Assembly: GCF_002575655.3 (NCBI RefSeq)
Contig: NC_053038.3
Location: 145,406,885-145,470,884, forward strand
Length of the DNA: 64,000 bases
Direction: 5' to 3'
Source: Aegilops tauschii subsp. strangulata
Taxonomy: Eukaryota; Streptophyta; Magnoliopsida; Poales; Poaceae
Below are positions 10,206 to 21,337 of the stretch, piece by piece. Within the stretch, counting starts at the first letter, position 1; each line of letters starts with the position of its first letter. The position numbers and the translations under genes were made by a program. The notes under the pieces are model-generated. The model was not told the DNA's origin, searched no databases, and worked only from the letters and a program-made list of their open reading frames with translations.

Positions 10206-11019
10206 TCACCACGATCTCAAAGCTCAGCTTGTCGAACTCGAAGAACAAGGGACACAAGAGTTTATACTGGTTTGGGCCACCGATGTGGTGTAATACCCTA
10301 CTCCAGTGTGGTGTGGTGGATTGCCTTGTAGGCTGAGGATGAACAAGTACAAGGGAAGAACAGCCTCCTCAGGAGAGGTGTTCTTGAGCTCGGTGAGCTT
10401 GTGCGTGTGAGCGTGGAATGGATCTCATCCAAAGTTCCTCCCCCTCCTATGGTGGTGGCTAGTCCTATTTATAGAGGCCCGGGTCCTCTTCCCAAATGTT
10501 AGGCGGGAAGGGATCCCACAATGGCCAATGTGAAGGAGACAACTAGTACAACCTATCCTGACAAAAGGTGCTCTTCTCCTGCCAAAGGCTCTGGTGGTGA
10601 CGCCGTCGTGGGCTCCGGGATGACTTCCATCCTGCCGTCCTGCTGGTCTTGGTCTCGTTGCACCGATGTGGAAATCTTTCCCTGATGCCTCGGGACTCCT
10701 CACCTGTGCCTGCTCCTTTAGCACCAAAGAGGAAACCAGTAGTCTGCTCCCGCTGGCGCCCGCCTGGTCTTGGTCGTCATGGCTCACGTCACGGGAACCT
10801 CACGAGGTGCCCCTCGCCTTGATCTCTCCGCTCCTCGCGAGCCAGCCTAGTGAGGCTGCCCCTGAGGAGGTCTTGTGTCATCCTCCTCGCGAGGCTTGGC
10901 CCCTTGCGAGGGTCTTGAGTGTTTGCTGGTGAAGATGGGTTGTACCAGGCAGCTAGAGGAGCCACGCCGTGGGCCGCAGGCAGGCAAGTCTAGGGACCCC
11001 CGTTCCCAGAACGGCGACA
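10206..11019 (-). repeat. 5' LTR of G1
   Basis: The segment is homologous along its length to the LTR at 36123-36931; shared blocks include the text around GTGTAATACCCTACTCC, CTATTTATAGAGG and CAAGTCTAGGGACCCC. The right boundary is TGTCGCCG (minus) at 11019. The left boundary is approximate, because no TG dinucleotide and primer site can be found there. A minus-strand TATA (CTATAAATAGG) lies at about 10465-10476. Confidence 0.65.
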
Positions 11020-11024
11020 AGTAC

Positions 11025-11204
11025 TCCTCTGACCAAACCAGCTGCTTCTAGTTTCTTGATTTCCTCGGCAATGAACTGCTGCCTTTCCAAGGCCTGCGTC
11101 TGGCCTTTCTGCTTGACAGGTCTAGTGTGTGGGTAGACAGCAAGGTGGTGCTCAATTACATCCCTAGGAACACCGGGGATATCAGACGGTTGCAAGGCAC
11201 ACAC
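11025..11204 (-). pseudogene. Reverse transcriptase upstream segment (G3)
   Basis: The frame includes MPG/IPGVPRDVIEHHLAVYP, a Lys-Gln-rich segment and EEIKKLEAAGLVR. This is the standard lead-in to plant Gypsy reverse transcriptase, before the first catalytic motifs. It ends at the G1 insertion point, so no catalytic residue is present. Confidence 0.65.
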
Positions 11205-11283
11205 ATCGATATTCGCCCGCAGGAAGGAAACGAGCGCGCTTTCCTATTTGTCATCAAGGGTGGCGCTCATGGTGAAGGTACCG

Positions 11284-11838
11284 TCAACGCCAGCCAGCCC
11301 TGCCAGGACCTTCTTCACTTGGGGTGCAACAACCTTGGGTCTCTTGCTGTTGGAACACTCTGACACGTCCTTGGGTTGTCGTGCACTCGGAGGGGGCACG
11401 CTTCCCAGACTCCTTGCCGGAGGTCCTACAATCCCTTTTCCTTCCTTTGCTTTCCTTGGCGGGAGCTGCTGCTGCCGCAGCCTCTGCTGCAACTGCATAC
11501 CGGTACATCTTGTCCACGTAGATAATTGCATCCTTCTCATCTAATGGGATAGTGATGGCTCCCAGTGGCCCAGGCATCTTCAGAGTGTTATAACCATAGT
11601 GGGATGCTGCCATGAACTTGGCCAGGGTCGGGCGTCCAAGAATCCCATTGTACGGCAGGGGGAGGTCAACCACATCAAACACAACCTTTTTTGTCCGATA
11701 ACCTCTAGCTCTTCTTCTCCTATCTGAAGCTTGCTGATAACTGCCGGGGAAATCAGATTCAACCTGGCCCTGCCATCCACTAACATCTTTGTGACCTTGA
11801 GGTTGCGAATGGTCGAGGAGACCAACAAAGGAAAGCAC
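11284..11838 (-). pseudogene. Gypsy aspartic protease region (G3)
   Basis: Two overlapping minus frames share this domain. One has MLVDGRARLNLISP, the active-site strand with DGR in place of the usual D-S/T-G. The other has LPLPYNGILGRPTLAKFMAA, the second conserved strand. A frameshift near 11700 separates them. Ala-rich linker and Lys-rich sequence follow. It is non-functional as it stands. Confidence 0.6.
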
Positions 11839-12061
11839 CCTACGGCGGTGGTGCGGCCAGGGTGATCCTCCTCATCAAAGATGATTGGCGTGCAGGACCA
11901 TTAGAGCGGTTTTCGGGCCTCTGGCACTGGCTCCACAGCATTGACCTCTCATGCCCATTGCTTGAGCCGGCGGTGGGAGGCATGCAAAGATGCACCCCTA
12001 TCAATGCATAGGGCGTCAGTGGCCTTCTAAAATTCTTGCTCACTGGTTTCCTCTTCATCAC

Positions 12062-14087
12062 TCACATCATCACTGAATTCCTTCTCTTGACCCCTGGCTG
12101 GTTTTCCTTGGTTCCGAAAGGTTTTGCCGGGGCGATTTGCTTCACCACCACGGCCCTTTTCGCCAGCGGCATTCTGACCTTTTTCCTTGTCACGCTTATC
12201 ATATTCCGCCCTTTGTATGTTGACAAGCTACTCAACCTGGTAACACTCCTGAAGGTCATGGCCCTTGGTCTGGTGGATCTTGCAGTACGGGCCATCACCT
12301 TTCCAAGCTTTCTCAGCAGCAGCGGCTTCCCTGCAGGCTGTGCAAGCGGCAACTTCCTTGCCGGGGCCACAGCCTTGGCCTTCTTGCCTGCACTAGGTGT
12401 ACCCGAACCTTCTACAGTCATCACTGCCTTATCTCTTGGTTTCTTACTGCGCTTCTTGCCCTTTCTCCGACTGGTTGATTCATCTTCATCCTCTGAATCA
12501 ACATTGATGCAATCCTCCTCTCCAGGCAACTTCCTTCCTTCGTCCATCCAAGCACACTTATCCACCAGTGTGTATAGCTCCTTCACAGTCTTGGGCAACC
12601 GCACATTCATCATAGAACGAATGCGACAGTTGCGCACATTAGAGTGGAAGGCTGTTATAACGGCTGCCGGATGGTTATTTGGAATATTCCTATGAACTTT
12701 ACTAAATCTCTGTAAATACTTACAGAGAGTTTCTCTTTCTTCTGCTAGAGAAGTTGCAGGTCGCTGGGTCTGCCGGGTTCTTGGTGGACACCGGTGAAGG
12801 CACCGATGAACTCGTGGCACAGGTCTGCCCAAGTTGAAATGGAGTTCTTCGGGAGGTGCATCAGCCAAGACCTCATGTTGGAATCGAGGCCAAAGGGAAG
12901 TAGTTGGCAAACACCTTCTCATCTCTTCCCCCAGCAGCCTGAACAGCGATGGTGTAGATGCTCAAGAACTCTGCCGGGTTTAGCCTCCCATCATACTTCT
13001 CAGGTATCTCTGGCTTGAATGTGCGAACGGACGGCGAATGGACTTGGCGCAGCTCTTGTGTAAAGGCATGGCAGCCGACCATTAAAGGTAGGCACGCCCC
13101 AACACCGAGCGCGGGGTCGTCGACGTTGAGGCCGCCGCACCCGTCGGTCTGGCGGAGGTCGTTGTGGCGCCGATCTATGACGACGCGCTCGTCCCCCCAC
13201 CGCCTATCCTGCGGGACTCGACGTTGGCCTGGACGTGTTCGAGGTTCAGCAGAGGCCATCGAGAAGTCGTTAGGGTCTTGATTCAGTTGCGCCCGCGTCG
13301 GCTACCATGGTGGGGACGCCCCCCTCCACTCGGCCAGCAGTACGGGCGGTTGCTGTCACCTGGGGAGGTCGTGGCGGGCCAGCTCATCGTGAGCCCCTAG
13401 CTCCGATGAAACCAAGCAGGCCCTGGATGGTGGCATGCCATTCATCCATCTGCTCGGCCGCTGGCGGCAACCTCAGTAGCAACTGAGCTCGCGCCATGGC
13501 CTCCGTGGCTGTGCTTGGCATAGATGTTGATGACGTCGACCGCACCGTCGCCTGGCTCCTGATGGAGCCAGCGGCGGTGACGGCAGTGGTGTCGCGTCCA
13601 CGCAGCTGTGGAACGACCACCTGGGCAGTGGGGTCGCACGGCGGCGGTGCTCGAGGGTTAGCGGCTCCGTTGAGCGCAGCGGTCCAGTCGACTTGTCCGG
13701 GAGGAGGCATATGGGCCGCGGTCGCTCCCATGGTGGGGGCGGCCGAAGGGCGATGGCTCACCCTGGACCGAGCGTCGTTTCTGTGGCTGTGCCCGTCAGT
13801 CGGAGGAGAGGGTGCAGATGGAGTGACCCCCTCGCCGCACCTTGTGGAGCGTGACCGCCGAGGCGTTGCTGTTGCTGTTCTCCTCCGACATCTCCAGCCC
13901 CCGGGTCGGCCGCAGGGGGAGTGGCGATGGCGCCACCTGCTCTAACCACGCCCCTGGCAGCGTTCACGTCCTCGCTCGTCCCCGCATCCTCCGAAGCACT
14001 AGAGGCCGCGGGCGGTGGAGCCGTCGAGGTGGTCGGATGGGCCGAAGGGCCGGACTTCTTCCTCTTAGGCGCCGTGGTCGATGGCAT
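12062..14087 (-). pseudogene. Gypsy gag (G3), frame-shifted
   Basis: Gag can be followed from MPSTTAPKRKKS at 14087 through at least three frames. The segment 13384-13761 is Ala/Pro-rich. The frame of 12873-13259 contains FKPEIPEKYDGRLNPAEFL, the start of the retrotransposon gag domain. The frame of 12062-12922 contains the LCKYLQRFSKVHRNIPN motif and TVKELYTLVDKCAWMDEGRK, the end of that domain, then a highly basic tail. The minimum is two frameshifts. The long plus-strand ORFs here are shadows of this gene. Confidence 0.65.
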
Positions 14088-14174
14088 CGTCGAAGACGAA
14101 GATGGTGATGAAGATGACGCGCTGCGCACGCTTTCGGGTTCGCGCAAGCGATCCCCTATCTGGTGCTCCAAAGA

Positions 14175-14267
14175 TGTCACGGGATATCCACGGCCAGCTT
14201 TGTTGGGACCAGGAGGCCCCTTGCTAGTTCGGCAGGGGGACATCACGTTGCCCAAAGAGCAGACCAG
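14175..14267 (-). repeat. 5' LTR fragment of G3
   Basis: The sequence from TGTCACGGGATATCC to AGCAGACCAG matches the left 90 bp of the solo LTR that starts TGCCGCGGGATATCC at 17624. It is cut by the TGATAACCC end of the next element at 14268. Confidence 0.65.
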
Positions 14268-15739
14268 TGATAACCCACAAGTATAGGGGATCGCAACAGT
14301 TTTCAAGGGTAGAGTATTCAACCAAAATTTATAGATTAGACACAAGGGGAGCCAAAGAATATTTGAAGGTATTAGCAGCTGAGTTGTCAATTCAACCACA
14401 CCTAGAGATTCATTATCTGCAGCAAAGTTATCAGTAGCAAACTAATATGATAGTTTTGATATTAGTAACAGCACCAACGGTAATAGTAACAGTGATAGCA
14501 GTATTTTGTAGCAAGTGTAACGGTGATGATAGCAGTAGTAACTTAGCAGAAACAATATAAGATAAATTCGTAGGCATTGGATCGGTGACTTGTTGGATGA
14601 TATTCATCGTGAGACAATTATAACCTAGGGTGATATGGCACTAGCTCTAGTTCGGCAATATAATGTAGGCGTGTATTCCGTAAATAGTCATACGTGCTTA
14701 TGGAAAGAACTTGCATGACATCTTTTGTCCTACCCTCCCGTGGCAGTTGGGTCCATATTGGAAACTAAGGGATATTAAAGCCTCCTTTTAATAGATAACC
14801 GGAACAAAGCATTAACACATAGTGAATACATGAACTCCTCAAACTACATTCATCACTGGGAGTGGTCCCGACTATTGTCACTCCGGGGTTGCCGGATCAT
14901 AACATGTAGTAGGTGACTATAACTTGCAAGATCGGATCTAGAACATGGATATAATGATGATTACATAAACGTTTCAGATTTGAGTTCATGGTAGCCCGGC
15001 CCAAACTGACAAGCATTAAGCATACCAAAGTCATAGCAACATCAATCTAAGAACATAGTGGATACTAAGGATTAAGCCCTAATAAAACTAACTCAATTAC
15101 ATGACGAATCTCATCCAACACCTCACCGGCCAGCGAGGCAACAAACGAATTACTCACTCCCGGTGGGGAGCATCATGGAATTGGCGATGGAGAAGGGTTG
15201 GTGATGATGAAGAACGAAGATCCCCCTCTCTGGAGCCCCAGACGGACTCAAGATCTGGCCTCCCGATGAAGAACAGGAGGTGACGGCGGCTCCGTCTCAT
15301 GGGTCGCGATAATTCTTTCTCCCTGATTTTTTCTGGAAAAATAGGATTTTATAGCGTCGATTTCAGGGTCTGCGGGGACACCTAGTGGGGACAACCCACC
15401 TGGGCGCGCCAGGAGAGGGGGGCGCGCCCTGGTGGGTTGTGCCCACCTAGGGGCCCCTCTCCGGTAGGTCCTAGCTCCAGAAATTCTTATTTATTATACA
15501 AAAATTCCTCGCAAAGTTTCGCTCCATTCCGAGAACTTTTATTTCTACACAAAAACAACACCATGGTAGTTTTGCTGAAAACAACGTTAGTCCAGGGTTA
15601 GTTTCATTCAAATCATGCTATCATACCTACCTCTGCGGGCTGACAGGATGCATTAAATGCGCCACTTAATGTCACATCACTGGTTTCCCAAAACAAGAGA
15701 AAAAGCATTAGGAAAAGTGGATACGTTGGAGACGTATCA
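14268..15739 (-). repeat. 3' LTR (TGATAACCC...GACGTATCA)
   Basis: This 1,472-bp LTR has TG...CA ends, and its right terminus shares the TGGAGACGTATCA ending with the LTR at 2281-3962. It contains a 69-bp foreign-looking patch at 15616-15684 (see findings). No coding potential is seen; ORFs are short. Confidence 0.75.
15616..15684. repeat. 69-bp patch shared with the solo LTR
   Basis: This segment matches 18007-18075 of the solo LTR over 69 of 69 positions with only about four substitutions. The flanking sequence on both sides is unrelated. In relatives of this LTR that I recall, the surrounding text continues without such an insert. Confidence 0.65.
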
Positions 15740-15754
15740 ACTCCCCCAAGCTTA
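15740..15754 (-). promoter_or_regulatory. Polypurine tract
   Basis: On the minus strand the sequence immediately upstream of the LTR is AAGCTTGGGGGAGT, a typical plus-strand DNA synthesis primer. It fixes the orientation of this element. Confidence 0.7.
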
Positions 15755-16864
15755 AACCTTTGCTTGTCCCCGAGCAATTCAGTAGATAAACTGGAAGTGA
15801 AAAAGAAAAACTTTTACAAACTCTTTTGCCCTTGTTAGCATAAATAAGCTTAAACAGCACCCAGGTTTTCAGCCAACATTATAACTAACCATGCCGACAA
15901 TAACTCTTAAAGATTATATTAACTCATATCAATGACATAATCAGCTAGCGAGAAATAAGAAGATATCTCAAATAGCAACACGTTATCAAAACAACCATGA
16001 TATAGTATGACAATCGTGGTATCTCGCTGGCCCTTTCTGAGACCGCAAAACATAAATGCAGTGCACCTCCAAAGTTCAAGCAGCGACTAAACATTGTAAT
16101 TCATGGTAGAAAAGATCCAGTCATGATGCACCCAACATTAGCTACACACAATGCATAAGTCATGACAGCTGTGCTATCAGGTTCTGGCGCTTGTTTTAGA
16201 AGGTGATGACACAACATAAAAATAAATACATAGTCCCTTCGCCAAGGGAAGCAGTGATTTGCAGAGGTGCCAGGGCTCAAGTTTTAAAACAGAGGTAAAT
16301 GATATTTTGAGACATGCACCTTTCTCATTTACTTCACGACCATCAGTTATCAATATCTTCCATGCTAAGCATGCTAGTGGCGGTTCCCAAGCGACAAAAG
16401 TAAAGGTTTACTCCCCCTCCACCAACATTCACACAACACGGCTTGCCCGAAACAATGGGTGCCATCCAAACCAACAACTGTCCCGGGGGGAGTTCTGTTT
16501 AATTATTTGCATTTTTTAGTTCGGGGCTTGGCATCCCTATTACCGCCCTTTTCTCGTGCGATGGTGAGTGAATAAACACTCGACCTGAGAATAACCCACT
16601 TAGCATGGAAGATACCGACCACCTCCTATCGTTCCATGAATGATCCAGGCACACAAAAAGGATATTTATTCGAAGTTTTTAGAGCTGGCACATGCAAATT
16701 TACTTAGGACGGCAGGGTAATACCGCATATAGGTAGGTATGGTGGACTCATTTGGAATAACTTTGGGTTCAAGGTTTTTATGCACAAGCAGAGTTCCCAC
16801 TTAGTACAGGCAAACACTAGCAATTACATTGAGAAGCGGCCAGCTAGAGAGCAACAATGGTCAT

Positions 16865-17618
16865 AATATCGCACACGCACCTCATCCCTCAATCTCCCAC
16901 CCATATAGTCGCCTCACGATATCGATGGGATCTCTCTATCACAACCACACCCTCTCTCCCTCCCCACGCGTCCATCTTCTCCATGCATCCCTCTCGACCT
17001 TTGTCCCTTGTTGGCCAGACCTCTATTGGACATGTGCTATAGGGGTGTCTCTCTCCGTTGCAAACAATCACGCACTAGCTATCTTTGTGTATCTCCTCAC
17101 CTCACTTTTCTATCTTGGAGATGCATGCATGATATGTTTGCATAAGAAACGAAAACACACACTCTCTCTCTAATTTATCGTTTGTTGTCCCTTTCTCTTT
17201 CACACACATACTCTTTTTGCACACTCACTCATTCTCCTACACACGCACTTGATCTCTCTCAACTTAGGCACTCTCTTCGGTCCATAGCATATAGACCATG
17301 TACGTGGAGAAAAACATTTACATCTAGAATGGCAAACATATATCATTAGATTCATCATGAGATGTAGTTCCGTATGATGTATCTTTGTTATTGTAGACAT
17401 AAATAATATTTGTGTAAACCTGGTCAAAGTTTCCAAAGTTCGACTTCTAAAAAATTAATATGCACTACATTATCGAGCGGATGGAATATCTCTTTCCCCC
17501 TCTCAGCTACCTGACGCACCACTCAGCCGTATCGGGGCTCCTCTATCTCTCTCAAACTTTATATCTCCCTGGTTCACACATACACATATCTCGCTCGTGC
17601 TACATAGACCCATCTAAC
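16865..17618. repeat. Duplicated low-complexity segment, copy A
   Basis: A CT-rich segment with many CACACA and CTCTCT runs aligns, with substantial divergence, to about 18690-19330 (copy B). Shared blocks include CTCCCACCCATRTAGTC, CTCTCGACCTYTKTCCCTTG and the MITE at its right end. No gene is seen in it; ORFs are compositional. Confidence 0.6.
17266..17490. mobile_element. Stowaway/Tc1-Mariner-type MITE (degenerate) in copy A
   Basis: The inner sequence carries GGTCAAAGTTTCCAAAGTTCGACTT and ATTGTAGACATAAATAA-like blocks typical of mariner-derived MITEs in grasses. The termini resemble a CTCCCTCCGTYCCATAA repeat but are degraded. The homologous MITE sits at the same place in copy B. Confidence 0.5.
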
Positions 17619-17623
17619 ACTCT

Positions 17624-18523
17624 TGCCGCGGGATATCCGCGGCCACCTATGAGACCGGGTGGCCCCTTGCTAGTTCGGTGGGGGGATGTCGCGTTGCACA
17701 AAGAGTAGATCAGCTCGCAGCAGCATGATAGAGAGCACACAAGTAAATTACCCAGGTTCGGGCCACCGCGAGGCGTAAGACCCTACTCCTACTTTGGTGG
17801 ATTGATGGTGGAATGAGTGTAGCAATGTGTAGTACACTTTCCCGGCAGGGTTTGCCTCGGGGCCGCAGCGACTACGCGCATATGGTGGTGGCTTGGGTTC
17901 ATCAACTTTCCATCCCCTCCAACGAGTGCCATGGTCCTCCTTTTATAGATTAAGGGGTAACCACAGTGGCAAAGTGGTCATTATCCACTGATATGATAGC
18001 AAACAGTGCTATCATACCTACCTCTACGGGCTGAAAGGATGCATTAAATGCGACACTTAATGTAACATCACTGGTCCTGTCGGCCTCTCTCGCCAGCTCC
18101 GCACCTGTTCTCTTGACACGTCGCAGGCCGGGTGTTATGTGCGGGTTTCTTCAGTAGGAAATGGCTGCCATGTGGTGAATGGCTGCCACTTAATCTCTTC
18201 ACGGCTTGACACTGCACTGGTTGATGACGTGAGTCGTGTTTGAGTGGTTGGCGGGGTGGTCAACCTCCGTGAGCCCCGGCAGGCTCTGTCGGGGAGTCTT
18301 GGTTGCTTGTTTCTGGTGGTGGCCTCGCCCCTTGCCGGGCTTGCCTGCCCAGTAAGGGAGGCCCTTCCCTTGCCGATATCTGGCTCCTCTGGTTTGATCT
18401 TGGTCCCTCTGAGCTGCATGTTGGTTCTTCAAATCTCTTGGTTCCTTAGCACTCTGGCTTGTCCTTGGCTTGTCCGTGCACGAGTCAGGGGGAAATTTCT
18501 GCCCCTGTATGTTTTCCCCGACA
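17624..18523 (-). repeat. Solo LTR of the G3 family
   Basis: This 900-bp sequence begins TGCCGCGGGATATCC and ends TTTTCCCCGACA. It is flanked on both sides by ACTCT (17619-17623 and 18524-18528), a perfect 5-bp target duplication. No internal sequence is present, so it is a solo LTR formed by LTR-LTR recombination. A minus-strand TATA (CTATAAAAGG) lies at about 17938-17948. Orientation follows its relation to the G3 5' LTR. Confidence 0.8.
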
Positions 18524-18689
18524 ACTCTCCGTCCTTGTTCTCTCTCTATGTGAGACACACCCCCCTAAGTACCATAATCCCTCACTCCATCATAGGCGCA
18601 CGCACTCCCCCCTAAGTATGACTATCTCTCACTAGCCATCAGGAACACATGTATCGTCTCCTTCCATCCATACGTCTATCTCGATATCT

Positions 18690-19330
18690 CTCGGGGTATC
18701 TTCTATCACGCACACACCTTGTCACTCGATCTCCCACCCATGTAGTCCCATCACGATCTCCAGGGGATCTCTCTGTCTCAAACATACACTATCTTCTCCC
18801 CAGGTCCGCACTTTCTCCATACGTCTCTCTCGACCTCTTTCCCTTGTTTGTCAGACCTCTCTTGGCCACGTGCTAGGGGTCTTTCTCTCTTGGTTGCAAA
18901 GAAACACACACTATCTCCTCACCTCGCTTCCGCTGTTGAAGATGCATGTGTGATATGTTTGGATAAGACACACACGCTTTTTCTCTACTTTATCGTGTGT
19001 TGTCCATGTCTCTTTCACACAAGCACACACACTTTTTTCAGTCACTCTTTCTATTTCACACACACTCTCTCTCTAGTTAGGTACTCTCCCACGTCCATAA
19101 GCATATGGATGTTTTGAAAAGTCAAACCTCAGAAAAGTTTGACCAGGTATATGTGCAAAAAAACATTTACATCTGGAACGATCATTAGATTCATCACAAC
19201 ATGTAGTTACTTCATACTATCATATATCTTTGGTATTGTAGATATAAGTAATTTCTTTATAATCTTGGTCAAAGTTTCAAAAGTTTGACTTAAAAAAATG
19301 TAGGCACTACATTATGGAACGGAGGGATTA
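18690..19330. repeat. Duplicated low-complexity segment, copy B
   Basis: This is the second copy of the CT-rich segment; the homology runs from the TCTATCACGCACACAC block to the MITE end at 19330. The short stretch 18529-18689 between the solo LTR and this copy is also CT-rich, with two CCCCCCTAAGTA motifs, and holds no gene. Confidence 0.6.
19082..19330. mobile_element. Stowaway/Tc1-Mariner-type MITE in copy B
   Basis: The ends read TA-CTCTCCCACGTCCATAAG and CATTATGGAACGGAGGGAT-TA, imperfect inverted repeats flanked by TA, the mariner target duplication. Inside are TTGGTATTGTAGATATAAG and TTGGTCAAAGTTTCAAAAGTT. Confidence 0.6.
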
Positions 19331-19750
19331 GCTCTTTCTCTCTCTCTACTTTCTCTCACGGGCCTCCCCGCTCACTCGAATCTCTATACCGAGGGATTAT
19401 ACAGTCACTGTGTCAGCTTATAGCTCTGTATATTTTTTAGTTGACCTGTCAACCAGTCCACATGCTGCCTTTGTCAGCTCGTGTTCTCTATCTTCGTGTG
19501 CTGGCCCATGTGGCAGTGGGTGAAAATAAGTAAACTAGAGGCCCATCTGACACACGCGGTGAAGTAAACAAAATTGGAACCACTCGGGGTAGCACCCCGC
19601 ACACTAGTAAATTGGGGGCACACTTCTTCCGCATGAAGGACGCACTCACGCACAGTTCACCACTGCATGGCAGTATGCACAGAAGGACGCACTCGCGCAC
19701 ATCCAGATACACACCAGCACACGTGTACACCGGTGTCGCCGCCGGCTGAG
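19331..19750. other. 5' flank of the F-box pseudogene
   Basis: This is 420 bp of unique-looking sequence leading to the F-box ATG. It contains two copies of an AAGGACGCACTC(A/G)CGCAC motif (about 19637 and 19683), within a region rich in CACAC. No clear TATA box is seen. It probably holds the former promoter and 5' UTR. Confidence 0.4.
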
Positions 19751-20846
19751 ATGGACGGCGAGGCAGCCAACAAGCGGATCTGGCTCTAGCCAAAAGCGCA
19801 TTCGGCGAGCCTGGACTTCATCAGCAGCCTCCCTGGCGACATGATGCTCGTCATCATCGGCCTCTTCCCCACCAAATCTGTCGTGCGGACCACCCTGCTC
19901 TCCCGGTCGTGGCGCCCCCTCTGGCGCCGCGTCCCCCTCAACCTCACCATCGACAGCTGCCTCTGTGAAGGGGATTACAAACGCATGGCCGCAGTCTCCA
20001 AGATCCTTTCATCGCACCCTAGGCCAGCCAGACGCCTTGACTTCCGCGTTTTTAGTACCAACTACAAGGTCCAAGCCAAGTTCGGCGAGTAGTTCCTATC
20101 CCCAGCCATAGATCAGCTCGAGGAGCTCAGGTTTGAAGTTGGACGATGTTGCTCTCTGCTGCCATCCGCGCTCCGCCTAAGGCCATTGCTGCGCCACGCC
20201 GGCTTCAGCTCTTGCTATTTTCCCTCGATTAATGTCGTGCCCGCCCTTATTCTCCCTCAACTCAAGTAGCTCGACCTCTTGCATGTTGGCATCTCGAAGA
20301 AGGCTATGGAGCACCTACTCCGCAGCTGTACTGCGCTCGAGTACCTTCGTCTTCAGCAGATCCACGGGTTCATTAGCCTCCACATCGCCTCGACAAATCT
20401 CTGATGGATTTATGTGTCTTGTTGGCCCCACAACAAGACATCAATTAGGAAGAGATCACTCCAGCTATTCCATGTTATGGTCATTGAGAATGTGCCTTTC
20501 CTTGAGAGGTTGCTTCTATCTAATCTAGAAGGACAACAAAAATCAGGGTGATTGACGCGCCGAAATTGACAGCGTTGGTGTACTCGTCTGCCAAATTCTC
20601 CGAACTCTTTATTGGATCCATAATCGTTTAGGTACAACACTCATCTTCTTCTTCGTCTACTTGAAATTCACATTTTTTAATTTCTTCTTGATGTATTTAC
20701 GACTGTCATCCAGAAAATGATTCCCACAAGCTTGGCCCAGTCTATGCGCAGTGAAGATCTTGGCAATAAAATCTATCGACCCCAATCTGGATCAAGTTGT
20801 TGGATTCCTTACATGCTTTCCGAGCACGGAGAAGCTGTTCATCAAG
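19751..20846 (+). pseudogene. F-box/LRR/FBD-type protein, exons 1-2 (pseudogene)
   Basis: F-box/FBD proteins are candidate substrate receptors of SCF ubiquitin ligases and form a huge, fast-evolving family in grasses. Exon 1 (19751-20631) encodes an F-box: [23 protein letters not shown] followed by [17 protein letters not shown]-like segments follow. The frame holds four in-frame stops: TAG 19787, TAG 20090, TAG 20267 and TGA 20402. A one-base frameshift lies near 20531, and a terminal TAG sits at 20629 at the splice donor. Intron 1 is 20632-20713 (GTACAA...TCATCCAG). Exon 2 (20714-20846) has another frameshift and ends before GTGAAA. The C-terminal FBD part is at 34274-34581, beyond the LARD insertion. 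Confidence 0.8.
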
Positions 20847-21337
20847 GTGAAACTTCCTTCCTATTAGTAAACGTTAATCACAACGCAGCTCAATTTTTTC
20901 GTAATTTTCCCAAATTACGATGACAAGTGTAGTGTTCAAAACTACATCTACACACTGCACAGAAAGAAATGTTTTTAGTATTTTTTTCTCATGTGTTCAC
21001 CTGCATCGTTATTTTTGTTGTACTACTAGTAGACTAGGCTAGTCATAGTGGCAAGTAACTTAGACTAGTAACTCTATGGTTACCCTAAGAGCAAGTACTA
21101 CCTCCGTCCTGGTTTACTCTTCCTGTTTTGTAGTATAGAAATTTGACCATATATTTAACTAACAAAATGTTAATGCATGTCACTACAAATTATATCATTG
21201 GATTGGTATTTGAACATAATTTCAAATGGTATAATTTTTGGTGACATGCATTGGCATGTTCTTAGGTAAAACTATGGTCAAAATTTTACACTAAATACGA
21301 GGTAGTACAAAAGTGGGCTATAATGGCTCTCCACTAT
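20847..21337. other. Intron 2 of the F-box pseudogene, left part
   Basis: This is the intronic stretch before the LARD. Around 21036-21090 it has GGCTAGTCATAGTGGCAAGTAACTTAG, the end of a common grass MITE type (fragment only). From 21096 it holds a Stowaway-like MITE. No coding sequence is seen. Confidence 0.5.
21096..21307. mobile_element. Stowaway-type MITE
   Basis: This 212-bp element begins TACTACCTCCGTCC and ends ACGAGGTAGTA, giving inverted ends that include the TA target duplication. The inner block around TTTTTGGTGACATGCATTGGCATG is diagnostic of an abundant Triticeae Stowaway group. It sits 30 bp left of the LARD. Confidence 0.65.

Larger units (their letters stand above)
8396..11019 (-). 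mobile_element. Gypsy element G1, truncated (reverse transcriptase start to 5' LTR)
   Basis: In minus-strand order the element has a 5' LTR (about 10206-11019), a gag remnant, a protease region and the start of reverse transcriptase, which is cut by the CACTA element at 8396. The LTR is related to the one at 36123-36931, so G1 and G2 are one family. The primer site and the first part of gag are missing: LTR-like sequence abuts mid-gag near 10205. The right end TGTCGCCGTTC (minus) at 11019 is followed by AGTAC (11020-11024), the expected target duplication in G3. Confidence 0.75.
11025..14267 (-). mobile_element. Gypsy element G3, truncated
   Basis: This is a second minus-strand Gypsy of a different family. 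It has a 5' LTR fragment (14175-14267), gag (14087 down to about 12062), protease (about 11838-11284) and the upstream part of reverse transcriptase, which is cut by G1 at 11024. Its LTR matches the solo LTR at 17624-18523 at its left end. The LTR itself is cut by the insertion at 14268. The remainder of the LTR is not found beyond that insertion, so a deletion must have followed. Confidence 0.7.
14268..16864 (-). mobile_element. Gypsy-type element, 3' LTR and adjoining internal region (truncated)
   Basis: LTR 14268-15739 is followed on the right by a polypurine tract in minus orientation, so this is the 3' end of a minus-strand element inserted in the G3 LTR (ACCAG at 14263-14267 is the expected target duplication). 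The internal part (15740 to about 16864) is non-coding and recognisable from common Triticeae elements: a block with CAAGCTTAAACCTTTGC and one around 16390-16500 with ACTCCCCCTCCACCAAC. It stops near 16864, where the sequence changes to the duplicated segment. The 5' half and pol are gone. Confidence 0.7.

Noticed and set aside
12036..12695. 219-codon plus-strand ORF with hydrophobic composition
   Set aside because: It is the antisense shadow of the G3 gag basic tail; the minus frame carries recognisable gag motifs.
17624..18523. Initial reading of this segment as the rest of the G3 5' LTR displaced by the insertion at 14268
   Set aside because: It has its own perfect ACTCT target duplication on both sides and repeats the 14175-14267 part, so it is an independent solo LTR.
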